64,000 nt of DNA from positions 1 to 64,000 of the forward strand of contig QAOA01005617.1 of assembly GCA_003255065.1 (NCBI GenBank), read 5' to 3'. The stretch comes from Cercis canadensis (taxonomy: Eukaryota; Streptophyta; Magnoliopsida; Fabales; Fabaceae). Below the pieces are notes generated by a model. That model had not been told where the DNA came from, did no database searches, and was given only the letters and a program-made list of their open reading frames with translations. This document shows positions 11,348 through 22,990 of the stretch, in pieces. Position 1 is the first letter of the stretch. Each line of letters opens with the position of its first letter. The position numbers were made by a program, and so were the translations under genes.

Positions 11348-12630
11348 AAGGTTGACAGGGAAGGTCCAAGGAATAGAGGCAGAAATGCAAGAGATGAGAA
11401 CTTCCATGAACAACCAATTCAAGGAAGTTAACATGGAGTTTAAAGAAATGAAAGACATATTGAGTAAAATAATTGGCCAATTACTGAGAGGGAAGGTGGA
11501 GGAAGAACAACCCCGGGCAATCATAAAGCCCAAAACGGCAGAGGGCAGCAACCACGCTATACCTTGGTATATTAAGATGGATTTTCCTTATTACGGCAGT
11601 ACAGACCTAACGGAGTGGCTTCATCGGGTGTGACAGTTTTATCAGTGCCAAGGAACGCTGGATGAATAGTGAGTACCGTTGGCTTCATTTTACATGGAAG
11701 GAGAAGCAAATCAATGGTTACAATGGTTGCAACACACCTACATGGCCGAAGGGATGGAGATGACATGGGAGGTGTTTGAACGTGAGTTGCTCACACGATT
11801 CGGTCCTACCGAGTTTGAGGATTTCGATGAAGCATTCACTCAAGTTAAGCACACTGGGCCACTCCGCAACTACCTCAAGGAGTTTGAGCACCTAGCTAAT
11901 CGTGTGAAGGGTTGGCCACATAAGGCATTGGTTAGAGCTTTCGTTGAGGGCTTCAAAGACGAGCTCGTAGGTGAGGTGTGAATACAATNAAGGTTGACAG
12001 GAAAGGTCCAAGGAATAGAGGCCAAAATGCAAGAGATGAGAACTTCCATGAACAACCAATTCAAGGAAGTTAACATGGAGTTTAAAGAAGTGAAAGACAT
12101 ATTGAGTAAAATAATTGGCCAATTACTGAGAGGGAAGGTGGAGGAAGAACAACCCCGGGCAATCATAAAGCCTAAAACGGCAGAGGGCAGCAACCACGCT
12201 ATACCTTAGTATATCAAGATGGATTTTCCTTATTACGGCAGTACAAACCTAACGGAGTGGCTTCATCGGGTGCGACAATTTTATCAGTGCCAAGGAACGC
12301 TGGATGAATAGTTAGTACCGTTGGCTTCATTTTACATGGAAGGAGAAGCAAATCAATGGTTACAGTGGTTGCAACACACCTACATGGCCGAAGGGATGGA
12401 GATGACATGGGAGGTGTTTGAACGTGAGTTGCTCACACGATTCGGTCCTACCGAGTTTGAGGATTTCGATGAAGCATTCACTCAAGTTAAGCACACTGGG
12501 CCACTCCGCAACTACCTCAAGGAGTTTGAGCACCTAGCTAATCGTGTGAAGGGTTGGCCACATAAGGCATTGGTTAGAGCTTTCGTTGAGGGCTTCAAAG
12601 ACGAGCTCGTAGGTGAGGTGTGAATACAAT
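11348..12630. other. Single-n junction with 641-bp allelic overlap in gag
   Basis: Bases 11348-11988 and 11990-12630 have the same length and differ only at scattered single bases, with the n at 11989 between them. The real element probably contains this segment once, so the apparent second gag domain is an assembly product. Confidence 0.88.
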
Positions 12631-13070
12631 GACCTAAAACTCTCCGGGAAGCTGTGGACTATGCAAGAATGAGGGATGACGTGCATGCCCGTCATTCAAG
12701 GTGGCCACACACCAATGAGCGCAATAGGGAGCACTATCAAGAACGCACCAACGAAGGGACTAGACGCACATATGACGGAACTACCACCATTGAAAAGAAA
12801 ATATCACCTAGAGTCAAAAAGTTGACATGGGATGAGATGCAGCAACGAAGGGATAAAAGACTATGTTTTAACTGCGATGAACGCTTTACAGCAAGTCACC
12901 AGTGCAAGAGACCCCAACTTCTCATGCTTGATGCTAATAAGCCTAGTGAAGAAGAAGATGAGCTAGAACCAGAAGAGACAATGGAGATTAGCTTGCGTGA
13001 GTTGGAGGGCTAGACAAGGTACCCAACACATGATCCTTGAGGATGAGGATAATTTCGAAGGGGGGAAGAA

Positions 13071-13395
13071 TGATATAGCAGTTGTCACTGGTGTAAGAAC
13101 CAGATCAAGAGTGAGGAAACAAAACCCACGTTATGCATGAGCCTTGTGCATGCATGAAGTGACGTCAACATAACTATAGTTATCTAGTAAAGTAGAGGTA
13201 GTGCTTATTCTGTAGGAGTCTAGTACCCCACTAGTAATAGATATGTATTAGTACTAGTAGAGTAGTTATCTATTAAATAGTTATCTATTAAAGTAGCACT
13301 AGTTATCTTGTAAAGGCTATGGCCAAAAAAGCCCAACACATTAGCCGTTGAAAGAATTAATCAATAAACTAAGTTTCTAGTTCCCTGTTGTACCA
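13071..13395 (+). repeat. 3' LTR of the gag-only element
   Basis: Starts TGATATAGCAG after the polypurine tract and ends TGTACCA. It aligns along its whole length with the reconstituted 5' LTR. Shared landmarks are GTGTAAGAACCAG, TGAGCCTTGTGCATGCATG, TAGGAGTCTAGTACCCCAC and the direct TATCTATTAAA pair. Confidence 0.88.
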
Positions 13396-13716
13396 ATTTA
13401 CATGGATGTAAATATAAACTAGTCATGGAACAACCCTCCAAACATAGGAAATAACATAAATAAAAACATTACATTATTCTATGCAAACTGAACAAGTTTT
13501 AAAAGTCTATTTTTAGCTACTTATTTAATGTTGGCTTTGACTGACAGCAACTAAATAAAATATCATAACTTCTTCTAGAAAATTCAAAATTTTCTGATTC
13601 TTAATCCATTTGAAAGTAGACATCCAGAGCTTTTCAATGCCTACTCACGTGCAAAGTTGGGCTTAGTTTGCATGCCCAATTCTCAAGCACTTGATCAACA
13701 AAGCTTGAGCCTATAC
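13396..13716. mobile_element. Continuation of the outer gypsy element past the insertion
   Basis: Joining 9640 to this segment across the gag-only element gives a smooth sequence (TGAATG-TTTA-CATGGATG), so it is probably the other half of the site into which that element jumped, likely LTR or leader of the outer gypsy remnant. There is no coding frame. Where the outer element ends is not visible. Confidence 0.4.
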
Positions 13717-14090
13717 TAATGCTTGGACTAAGCCTTGAATTTGTTGTTCAGATGCTCCTATATCAATATTTTTGCTTTTTTTTTTTTTTGTTGTGTGCGA
13801 CTGTGTTTAGGTTGTTTGGTGGCAAAACCCACCAACGGATTGCTTCTGCTTCTCGATTCTCTCACCTCCATGTTTTTTTTTCTTTTCTCTCTCTTTCACG
13901 TGCATCTTCTTTCATTTTCAAATTTTCAATTTTCTTTTTCCTTCTTTCTCCTCCATTTCTTCTCTCTCTCTCTCTCTCTCTCTCTCGTGCATTTTATTTC
14001 ATTTTCAAATTTTCAATTTTGTTTTTCCTTCTTTCTCTCTCTCCATGCTTTTTTCTTTTCTCTCTCTCAGTAATTAATACTTGATAATCT
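13717..14090. repeat. Pyrimidine-rich tract with tandem copy
   Basis: Strongly C/T-biased on the plus strand with (CT)n runs (13964-13985). A unit of about 90 bases containing TTTCATTTTCAAATTTTCAA occurs twice (from about 13897 and 13986). The long open frames in this tract (Ser/Leu/Phe-rich) are by-products of its composition. Confidence 0.7.
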
Positions 14091-14260
14091 AGTTTAAGTG
14101 CAGCTGAATATAGGGGCAAAAACCGACCAACCGAACCAAACCAAACTAAATTTGGCCAATTCGGTTTGGTTTGGTTTTGAAGCCAAAACCAAATCAAACC
14201 GAGGTGTCTTGTTCGATTTGGTGATCAGTTTGCAGTGTAAACCGGACCAATTACACCCCT
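14091..14260. repeat. AACCGAACC/GGTTTGGTT foldback
   Basis: Short runs ACCGAACCAAACCAAAC and TTCGGTTTGGTTTGG face each other around 14128-14178, followed by further CCAAAACCAAATC and GATTTGG words to about 14245. Such low-complexity foldbacks are common in plant intergenic DNA and are often the ends of non-autonomous elements. No target duplication was found. Confidence 0.5.
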
Positions 14261-16014
14261 AATTGTTGCAAAGGGAAGGAGGGATGCAAAGATGGGTGGA
14301 GGAGAGAGGAATTAGGCATTGGGGTCAAGTTGTTATTTTGAGAAACATTAAGAGAGATATGAGATAGCATTGAGTTGTAAAATTAATACACATGTAATAT
14401 TTTAATAGGAGCACAACACTACCAATATCTATGAAACTTTATCTAAGTTTTTTTCCATCTTTAAAATCTACCTTCTACAAAAAGTTACTAAAAAGTGTAA
14501 GTATGACAACACTCTCAAAACATAATGTGGGAAGGTATATCCAATTTCTTTCTTATCTCAGAAATAAGAAAGAAGCTTTGACATCATTTATTCAAAATCA
14601 CCTTCGTCCTTCAAAAGTCTGCCATCATTTACTCAATTGTATTCTTCCATCTTTCCATCTTGGTGGCTAAGAATCTTTAACATGGTTATGCAATTCAAAT
14701 AGGTCATCTCCCCAAGGTTTTACTCTGCCAAGAGCCTCAGTACCCTCTCATTTAGATAAATGATGTTTGTACGCTAGTGTAGATGAAGAGAACCTAAGTA
14801 GTACAAAAATAAAGTTTAAATAATTTCTATTAAAATTTAAGTGAATTTAGTTAAATTAAAATATTACCACATATGTAAGTGCCACTTGACTGAACAGTAA
14901 CACAATTTCCTTAGGTATTTCAGATGAACTGTGGTGAAGACGGGCCTCAGTATCAAGTTCAATGTAGTACAATTTGTTACTCTAGTAGGAAAAGGCAATA
15001 AAAGTTGATACAATTTCACAAAGTATACTTTTCCCCACTTCGGTGTGACAGAAGTTGTCAAACTGTGAACATTAGCCCCTTTAATATTATCAATTAATGC
15101 ACGGACAAAATGAAAAATGAAAGGTCAATTGGACTATAATCAATTGGTCACAAAACTCTCATTGCAAAAAGAAAATCTTGTATTCAAAACCTCTCATTAA
15201 CAAAATAAGATACTCACTGCTCTCTCACATAAAATTACAATTGTAAGTGTTTCAACAACAAAAACCTTAGAGCAAAAATAGCTTGTCCCAAGTTTGATAA
15301 GTTTGACTCTATTTAAAAGTTGAGATTAAATCTTAGTTTCTAGGTTACCAAAAAAAAATGAAAAATAAAAGTAATTCATGATATATTCTCAAACTACATA
15401 ATGAGCCTAGCTCATATTATCTACTTGATTACCCACGGTGAAGACCAGAATAGAACCTTTGTGGCCTGTTTGGGACTTGAAGGGGGAAGGTAAGGAAAGG
15501 TACGAAAATAAGAAAACTTGCGGGAATGGAAAAAAAAATACAATTGATTCGTACGTGTTGGGCATGTACGTCAATGGGTAGCAAGGAGACAAAATACAGA
15601 ACACAGTTTGAGAAGGAATTTGACGAAATGAATAGGGATATAATTAGTAAACTACTCTCATTTCCTTCCAAACCCCCAAATTGGAGGAACCACAATTTGG
15701 GGCTGCAAGGGGAGTGTGGGGGTTAAGATGAAACCCCTGCTTCCCTTCCCCTTTTGAACCAATTCTCCCAAACAAGGGAGAGGACAGGGCTGCAAAGGGA
15801 GTGTGGGGGTTATGATGAAACCCCTGCTTCCCTTCCCCTTTTGAACCAATTCACCCAAACAAAGGAGAGGACAAGTTTAGTCCTCTCTTCTCCTTCCCCT
15901 CACTTCTTACTCCCATAAGCACAAAGTTAACTGTGTTCCAGCAGTGGCTACCTATTAGTAAATAATAACCTTTCCCAGTACCCAAGTCTCCATAGCCATT
16001 GATGATTCTTTCTT
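14261..16014. other. Intergenic region downstream of MED6
   Basis: No convincing gene. The only structure is a tandem duplication of about 88 bases (15700-15787 and 15788-15874; shared core AACCCCTGCTTCCCTTCCCC) inside a G/C-skewed block, 15460-15910, whose outer ends (GGGGGAAGG at about 15484 and CCTTCCCCT at about 15892) are inverted to each other. The block may be a small non-autonomous element, but no target duplication is clear. The rest is AT-rich and featureless. The MED6 3' UTR probably extends into the right end. Confidence 0.5.
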
Positions 16015-19000
16015 TTACATCAATTTCATTCTTTTTGCTGGTCCTTGATCAATTATGGGATCAACAGGAGGAACTTGGCACTCTCCAGCTTCCTGGGTTT
16101 CAGGTGCTTTCTCAGTTTCAGCAGCTGCAGGGGGAATGTAGCCTTCGGGAAATGGTGGAGGAGGTGGAGCTGGTTGTAACTACAGCAGAAAATTAATAAT
16201 ACACACTTGTTAGCTACCATTTAGGAGGAGACAACCTTAAAGAAATTGAGCAAATTGTGAAGGAAAATTCAATCGACAATTTAGATTCAAGCTGAGATTT
16301 GACATTTATCAACCAATTTGTCAACAGTTTATTTAAATTTTTATTTAAAACCTAACCCTGTGAGGTAAAATCATCGATGCATATGAGTCACAAAAATATA
16401 GTAGTAAGAACACAAAGGAACTTCTTTTGACCACTTCCAATACCAGTCAAATTAAAGAAATGTTACTCATACACCACAATTCCATACCACAGTGGGCCCT
16501 AATTGAATCTAGGCAAGTAAGGTATGGAATGGTATGAAATTGTAGTATGAGTAACATAACTCGTCAAATTAACATATAGCCAAAGGGCATAAAGATAATA
16601 GAAGACAACTGCTACATATATATTTCACATTATACCACAACTCAATTTCATGGATAATCATGTTGACATAATTATTTCAATTTAATCGCATAGGCTTTAG
16701 AATTTAGAAACATCCTTTGGTGCAATTGTTCAATAAGGAAACTTTCTAGTGCTTAGAAACATATTGATATTATTTAACTGTACACCCTTTCTTTTTGCAT
16801 ACAGTTATCAGAACTTAGAAACTTCCCAGTGCTACACAATTGTTCAATAAGGATAAATGGGTAAGGTTAACAATTCAACTTACCTTTCGCAGTAAAGATG
16901 CAAGAATGTGATCCACTCGCTTAACTTCCTTGAAGTCAATTGTCTCTTTGCTAACCTTTGATTCCAACACCGCAGCCTCATTTTCAGAATCAACTGAACC
17001 AGAAATGCGGAAACAATTTCAATTATAACGCATAGGAAGTAATAGGGAATAATTAACACAGTAGAGAGCACAATATAATGGCCATAAACTTATAGAACTG
17101 AAAATTTAGACGGCAAAGGAACAGCATTTCTTTCAATACTTGGAAATAAACAAATAGCAAAATTGACTTAACTGCTACATCATAAACCTGAAGCCATTAG
17201 TTTAGGAATCCAAAAGACATCAAACTCAACAGCTTGTCCTCTTAGAATGTTTATCCTCTCTAAAGTGAGAGAGGGAAGACAGGAATGCGAATAGACACTT
17301 GAACAGATCACTAGTGAAATTAATTATTAAAATCATTATTCCTTAAGCCAAAAAAAAAATACAATTTATATGCTTGTCCAGTGTGTAACATAATATTGTG
17401 AGTGGCAATATCTTATATTGCATCCTTGGCCACCCTAGTGGGGGGGAGAAAAAAAAAAGTAAAAGCCGCCTACCATATCCTATCCTCTCCAACTTTGAAG
17501 CAACAGTGGTAAAAGCCTTCTGTATATAATAGAGCGCCCTTTCCTGCATGATCAATTACAATCAAGATTAAACAATACCTCCTCCCACAACAAAAATGCC
17601 TAGCAAACTCAGCCATGTTTATGGTATAAAGCTTTTAAGTATAAGCACTATTCACATTAAATTCTTGCTGTGTTACAGTCAGAAGCTTAATACAGTATAC
17701 CTTGACACTTAAACAGTTAGAACCTAACACAGCTTTTATATATATGGGAAAACAAAAGATAAAACTTGCAGGATTGAAAAAAACTTGTTTCTTACATTCA
17801 CAAACACCAACATCCAACTCTCATGGAAATAAGTTGTTGCATGTCAAAATCATTCCTAATATTAAAATAAATCAAGAAAAGAAAATAAAACATGAACTTA
17901 CAATTCGAGCAGCAAAAACATTACTTAGTTGTGGTGCCTGGTATATTGAACCGTCCAAGGTATAATAAGCCAGCATTGGCGTAACTTTCTCAGGGCCATC
18001 TCTCTTTTGCTTGCGAATAATGAAAAGGTGGGGCTCCATAACTTCACTGAGCATATACTCTGTTCCTGACATTTTCCTGAAGAGTAGAATAATCCACACA
18101 AACCAATTAGTCCAAATGTTTGTCTACATAAAGCACAAGGCACAATTTCTACTAACACAGCCAAATTGATTAGTTAAACAACCAAATAGTAATGTCAGTG
18201 GCCAAAAAGAACAACCAATATAGAGAATGTTTTATTATTTTAGGATTCTGTCCCACTACCTCCCCTTCTCTTTCCTCAGCTCCCAGCAATTTTTCCCCAA
18301 ACCTGTATGGTTNGGCCATCTCTCTTTTGCTTGCGAATAATGAAAAGGTGGGGCTCCATAACTTCACTGAGCATATACTCTGTTCCTGACATTTTCCTGA
18401 AGAGTAGAATAATTGCCATTCATAACAGTGCCTTGACCCAACAACTAAATCACATGAACCACACAACCAATTAGTCCAAATGCTATTTGTCTACATAAAG
18501 CACAAGGCACAATTTCTACTAACACAGCCAAATTGATTAGTTAAACAACCAAATAGTAATGTCAGTGGCCAAAAAGAACAACCAATATAGAGAATGTTTT
18601 ATTATTTTAGGATTCTGTTCCACTACCTCCCCTTCTCTTTCCTCAGCTCCCAGCAATTTTTCCCCAAACCTGTATGGTTGAGTGGATAAAGAAACACATT
18701 TTAGATTTCATTTTTTCATTATGATAAGTGAGCAAAGTTGAAGTATGTCAGCTAATCTTAGGGTCATTTATGTAAAGCATGATTTAAACTTGAATCAAAA
18801 TGCTCTGCAGCTCAAATCAAAAGTCAATTGAAAGGAGCATTTTGAATCATAATGTATCTGGCTTTTGACTTTCACATCAACATATTCAGATCATAAAATC
18901 AAATTTTCATTCAGATGCCCTTAAGTCTAGTTATAATACTCATTCCCAGGCTGGCTAAAGTGCAAAGTTCACAACACTTTTAATTACCTTGCAACCATCA

Positions 19001-20007
19001 AAGACAATGTAGTTTAACTCAGATGAGCAGTAACAAGACTGACTGTTTCTTCCAGAAATAAGTTGTTTATTGGAGATGATAGAGAACCTCTATGGTAATG
19101 CACATTCTTTCTGCAAGGTCCCCCACAAACCCTCCGCCGCCCCCCCAAGGAAAAAAAAAAATCAAAAAATAACATAACATTCAAGCTAAAAGTTTATTAT
19201 GTATGATGAATGTAAGAACTGATAAGCTAATCATTCTATCAACAACATATTAAGCTAGATGCTCCTTCCAATTACAGGAAATGTTAAAAGTGGACACATG
19301 TTTTCATATGGAGAAATTTCCAATGCCTGTCATCCATTCAATCATATTCAAGCCACTTAAGTTTCTCTTAATTGGTACATTATACTGTAAAAACATGTAT
19401 AATTCACTAAACTCAACCAAGTCTTAATTCAAATTAGTGGGATGCATGACCTCTGTCTTTTAGTTTAGCTTAATGTATATCTTCATCTACACATTTTACA
19501 CTCATCCTTTCTGATTATGTTTATATTTTAAACGACTTCCACAAGCAAGCAGACAGGAAGTTTAAGTTTTCATACTTTTCAACTTTCAATAATTCCATCA
19601 GCAACCAAATGACACCCAAAAAAACATTCAACTTTCAAGAAATTTAGCCTCCAAAATAAAGCTTTTACAGCTATCTTTAAACCCTAGCCAACCAAAACTT
19701 AATGGATCAAACAAACAGATATCATTGTATTAAGAGGTTTCAGATGATTTGAATCTTACGATAGTTGAGAGAAATCGAGTGGGTGAACAGAACGAATTCG
19801 AAGCTGTTCATTGTTGCAGGTCGAGTCATAGAAGGGGGATAAAGCGAAGTAATCAAATACCAAGTTGCGATCAAGGGGGTAGGTGTTGAGCCAAAGCTGG
19901 TCTCTGAAGCATATTCCAGTCATATCCGTTCCCGGAGGTTGTGGGGGTGCCGGCGGGCTTCCTTCGAACATTGGGTTCCCAGGTGGCCCCATTGATGGCG
20001 TTGCCAT
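16015..20007 (-). CDS. MED6: Mediator complex subunit 6 (MED6)
   Basis: Five exons on the minus strand: 19760-20007, 17902-18076, 17474-17543, 16884-16993, 16015-16179, all with GT/AG borders and consistent phase, giving 768 bases and 255 residues (Arabidopsis MED6 is about 253 as I recall). The product is a head-module subunit of Mediator, which relays signals from transcription factors to RNA polymerase II in the nucleus. Family signatures: [16 protein letters not shown] (from residue 26), [82 protein letters not shown] Pro-rich [17 protein letters not shown] follows, and a basic tail PAKRMKLM may act as a nuclear signal. The start at 20007 (MATPS) fits the family; an upstream in-frame ATG at 20088 would lie in the intron before a likely acceptor at 20075. 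Intron 1 (18077-19759) contains a copy of part of exon 2 at 18314-18396, an assembly product. Confidence 0.95.
16456..16562. mobile_element. Short foldback MITE in MED6 intron 4
   Basis: A 107-base element whose halves are inverted (TGTTACTCATAC at 16461 against GTATGAGTAACA ending at 16556, with ATTCCATACCA/GGTATGGAAT further in). It is flanked on both sides by the same 10-mer GTCAAATTAA (16446-16455 and 16563-16572). A 9-10 bp duplication with long inverted ends suggests a Mutator-type miniature element. It sits between MED6 exons 4 and 5. Confidence 0.8.
17994..18679. other. Single-n junction duplicating MED6 exon 2 start
   Basis: Bases 17994-18312 and 18314-18679 are two versions of one segment around the n at 18313. 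The second is 47 bases longer, because of an indel just upstream of the exon, and has a few base changes. It repeats the first half of MED6 exon 2 (18314-18396) in the intron. This reads as two haplotypes laid end to end. Confidence 0.88.
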
Positions 20008-21883
20008 CTCAGGTTCACATAGTAGGGAATCCCAAGGTTGTTGAACTCGAGAGTTTAAGTAAACTTGTTTAAGCCCTATAAAATCCAATTGTAAAATCAG
20101 AACAGTTTATCAAACTCAGAATATAATTAGTAAAAAATTATACATATGCATTGCCCCATACATAACTCATAAAATAGACGAAAGTGTAAAACAAACAAGT
20201 GAATAACATGTTCATAAATAAAATTCTACAACAAATCCTCAAGTCTCCACATTATAAGTAGTTTAGAGAAACAAACTATACCCAATTTACTGTCCTCTTC
20301 TAATCATCTCACAGAATTGACCTACCTTGAGATACCAATATATTTTAGGCTGAATCACATTTATCTTAGGCTGCACTTGTATTTACAGGGAATCACATAA
20401 TGGGAGAAAATTAATTCAACCGAAAACATTTTCTATTGGAGAATATATTTTCCACTGTTTGGTTTTACCCATGGAAAATTTTTCTCTTGTCTAGTATTGC
20501 AAAGGAAAATGGATAAATTTGACAAAAATCATGAAATTGATCCAAAAGAACTATCTTGTTGAATTCTCACTCTAACATAAAAAGAGGTTACATCAGCACC
20601 AAACAATTGAACTTAAAATTCAATACAGCTATAATTTTAAAACATGATGCAGCCAAAGAATAATGCATTCCCTCACAAATGAGGAGGATGGACTTGAACC
20701 CTGGTTATAAAAGCCATCTTAGTTCTTTTGAAACTAGAGATTAGCAAAGAATAGGACTGGACGGAGTTAAATCTTGGCTCCTACTAGAGACAAAACACCT
20801 GATTCTAGAACTCATCTACATGGCTCCTTCTTGCAATAACATGCCCTTGAACTCTGCTGCTTCAGAGCTCCAACTGAATATGTGCCAATATAATTCTCAA
20901 TTTATAAATTATCTTGATTCTGAGTTTCAAGGTCATCTAACCTGTCCGGCAATAAGAGCACCCCAAAATTTTCAGAAATGGTTTGAGATGCCTTAAGAAA
21001 TGAGCCATGCTTAAAAGTGTTAGATAGCTATTTATCTTCTTCAGCAAGAACATCAAGCATCACAAGTTCCATTGAAGTTATCCAACTAAACTGCTTTCTA
21101 CTATCCTTTTCCTTGTCTTCTGCTTTTTCTTTCATTTTTTTCCAAATAGAATAATCATGCACTGAGTGGAAGGATGACAGATCAACTGGATCATGGTACA
21201 GCAAGACCAAAACTTCTAAAAAAGATCAAATCATACTTTGGAGTACTCCATTCTGCCATTTTGGACTGATGCAATCAAGTTCACCAGAACAAGCAAGGAA
21301 AAGATTATAATATCACAATTTGTTGAACTAAAATCAATTAATGATAAGTGTAAACACCATAAGGAACCTAAATAATCATTACATTGAAAGAAAATCCAAT
21401 TATATATAGAATTGGAAGGGCATACAATTCCCATTACCAAGAAAAGTTGGACAAAATAAACTCATGCTGAAAATTGGTATCTCGTATATTTCTAACATCT
21501 CAAAAATATGCTTGCATTAAAAATTGGGGCACAAAACCCATTCTGCCATTTTGTACAACATCTCAAAATCCGCACTCTGTATCAACTCAGAGACCCCAAG
21601 CACAGGATTTCAACAATTTCAGGAATGTAAAATTCAATTTCATAACCCAGCATTCACATCACTGATTCAACCACAAACTCAATGATGTAAACCCATCAGA
21701 CTTTTGGAACCAAAACCAGCAAACCCAATTAAGACCATCACCCATGGGTGACAAGCCCAAAATTTCATCAAAATTAGTATAATTAACAGATTTGGTACCA
21801 AAACAAAACAACAAAACCAAGACCCTAAGTCTGAACTATGCATGTTACCCAAAATTCATCACAGGAAAACGATTCAGTGAAAC

Positions 21884-22294
21884 TCAAATTCTAAAACAAA
21901 ACAAAATTTAACGGACTGTTCTACATCCGAGTTAGAAGGGCTACCTATGTTGGAAATCAAGGAAACTAACCAATTTCCACAAAATATTAGAACCAGACCA
22001 ATATCAGAATTAATCCTCACCTTGCAATCCGAGATTAGACGCCAAAAATAACAAAATATCAATCTGGTTTAAACCTCAACCTTAATACNTCAAATTCTAA
22101 AACAAAAGAAAATTTAACGGACTGTTCTACATCCGAGTTAGAAGGGCCACCTATGTTGGAAATCAAGGAAACTAACCAATTTCCACAAAATATCAGAACC
22201 AGACCAATATCAGAATTAATCCTCACCTTGCAATCCGAGATTAGACGCCAAAAATAACAAAATATCAATCTGGTTTAAACCTCAACCTTAATAC
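21884..22294. other. Single-n junction with 205-bp allelic overlap
   Basis: Bases 21884-22088 and 22090-22294 are the same 205-base sequence with a few single-base differences, around the n at 22089. They lie in the proposed leader intron of MED6. Confidence 0.88.
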
Positions 22295-22535
22295 ATTTAT
22301 GGAAATTAGAGTGTGCAGAAGCTTCATAAGTAGTGTCACAGAGACTGATAACTAGAGACACACAATAACATGCAGTCTCTCAATTCCATTAAACATATTA
22401 TGATCGTCTTATAGCAGCTTCAATTAACACAAGGAGTGCATGAATTATCCCAATGATAAAATCTATACGTTCAATAGTGAGTTCCTCAACTAACACCCAG
22501 CAGGCACAGACACAATTTCAAAGCACCAACCCCAA

Positions 22536-22631
22536 ATGGGTTGCTGCGCCACCCCCAAATCCAAACCAGAAAACAAAGATCTAGAAAAAGAGGAAACAGA
22601 TAGACCTCCTGAAGACACCAATATATCAGGC
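22536..22631 (+). pseudogene. MGCC-type N-terminal fragment (tentative)
   Basis: An ATG opens with MGCCATPKSKPENKDLEKEE and continues TDRPPEDTN before composition turns non-coding. A Gly2/Cys3/Cys4 start is a typical N-myristoylation plus palmitoylation signal, and the Lys/Glu then Pro/Glu order resembles the beginning of a plant family of small membrane-attached proteins that start MGCC(V/L)S. Only about 30 residues look coding, on the strand opposite MED6, so this is at best a gene fragment or a chance frame. Confidence 0.25.
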
Positions 22632-22990
22632 TTTTGGTTCGAGCTTATCCAGAGAAGCACATTTATCCCTAATCATTATAGTTGCTGGCACTTTCCTTTT
22701 AAAACTAGATACCCATTAAGAATATTGCTCTGTCCATCACCATATTTTGTAGTTCCCATCACAAATAATTCTTCTTTTAACTATTTGGATGATAGCAGGA
22801 AACTAATTACTAGTTTTATCACCAAGCTACTGTTAGAAACTACAGATTAACACTGTTTCCGCAACATGGAGGGGAGACCATGAATACCAATAGCCACATC
22901 TCAGAGAAAGCGACAAAGACCAATACTAGAATTGAAAATACAACAAGTACCAAAATCGAATCAAACCAGAGAAAGAGACACAGAACGTAC

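Larger units (their letters stand above)
9641..13395 (+). mobile_element. Gag-only LTR retrotransposon, complete by structure
   Basis: The 5' LTR is 9641-9656 plus 10975-11283 and the 3' LTR is 13071-13395; each sums to 325 bases. A primer site TGGTATAAGAGC lies at 11286-11297 and a polypurine tract AAGGGGGGAAGAA at 13058-13070. The flanks GTTTA (left) and ATTTA (right) suggest a 5-bp target duplication with one change. The interior codes only for Gag (coiled-coil N-terminus, retrotransposon-gag domain with FYMEGEANQWLQWL, zinc knuckle CFNCDERFTASHQC); no protease, RT or integrase is present before the polypurine tract. The LTRs differ at roughly one base in ten to twelve, so insertion is old. 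About 640 bases of the interior are duplicated only because of the n at 11989. Gag is interrupted. Confidence 0.85.
20075..22990 (-). other. Probable 5' UTR intron of MED6
   Basis: On the minus strand a donor GAG|GTACGT lies at 22991/22990 and an acceptor TTTTATAG|GGC at 20076/20075, 68 bases before the MED6 start codon. The long interval has no good coding frame. It contains the allelic duplication at 21884-22294 and the MGCC-type fragment on the plus strand near 22536. Long leader introns are common in plant housekeeping genes. This is inferred from splice signals only. Confidence 0.5.

Noticed and set aside
7275-13716. Second LTR of the outer gypsy element
   Set aside because: I compared 7275-7851 with 9400-9640 plus 13396-13716 and found only short similar words, not a convincing LTR pair.
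13719-14084. Two overlapping 112-121 codon Ser/Leu/Phe-rich frames
   Set aside because: They are translations of a CT-rich tract in several frames and have no domain or codon signal.
18314-18396. Second copy of MED6 exon 2 sequence as an alternative exon
   Set aside because: It is cut off at the n and matches the first copy as an alternative haplotype; the first copy alone gives a full in-frame MED6.
20008-20088. Longer MED6 start at the upstream in-frame ATG (20088)
   Set aside because: The extension begins inside the presumed intron, before an acceptor at 20075, and does not resemble MED6 N-termini; MATPS at 20007 does.
20670-20760. Possible tRNA/SINE B box (GGACTTGAACCCTGG)
   Set aside because: The word resembles a B box, but no A box at the right distance, no tail and no target duplication were seen.
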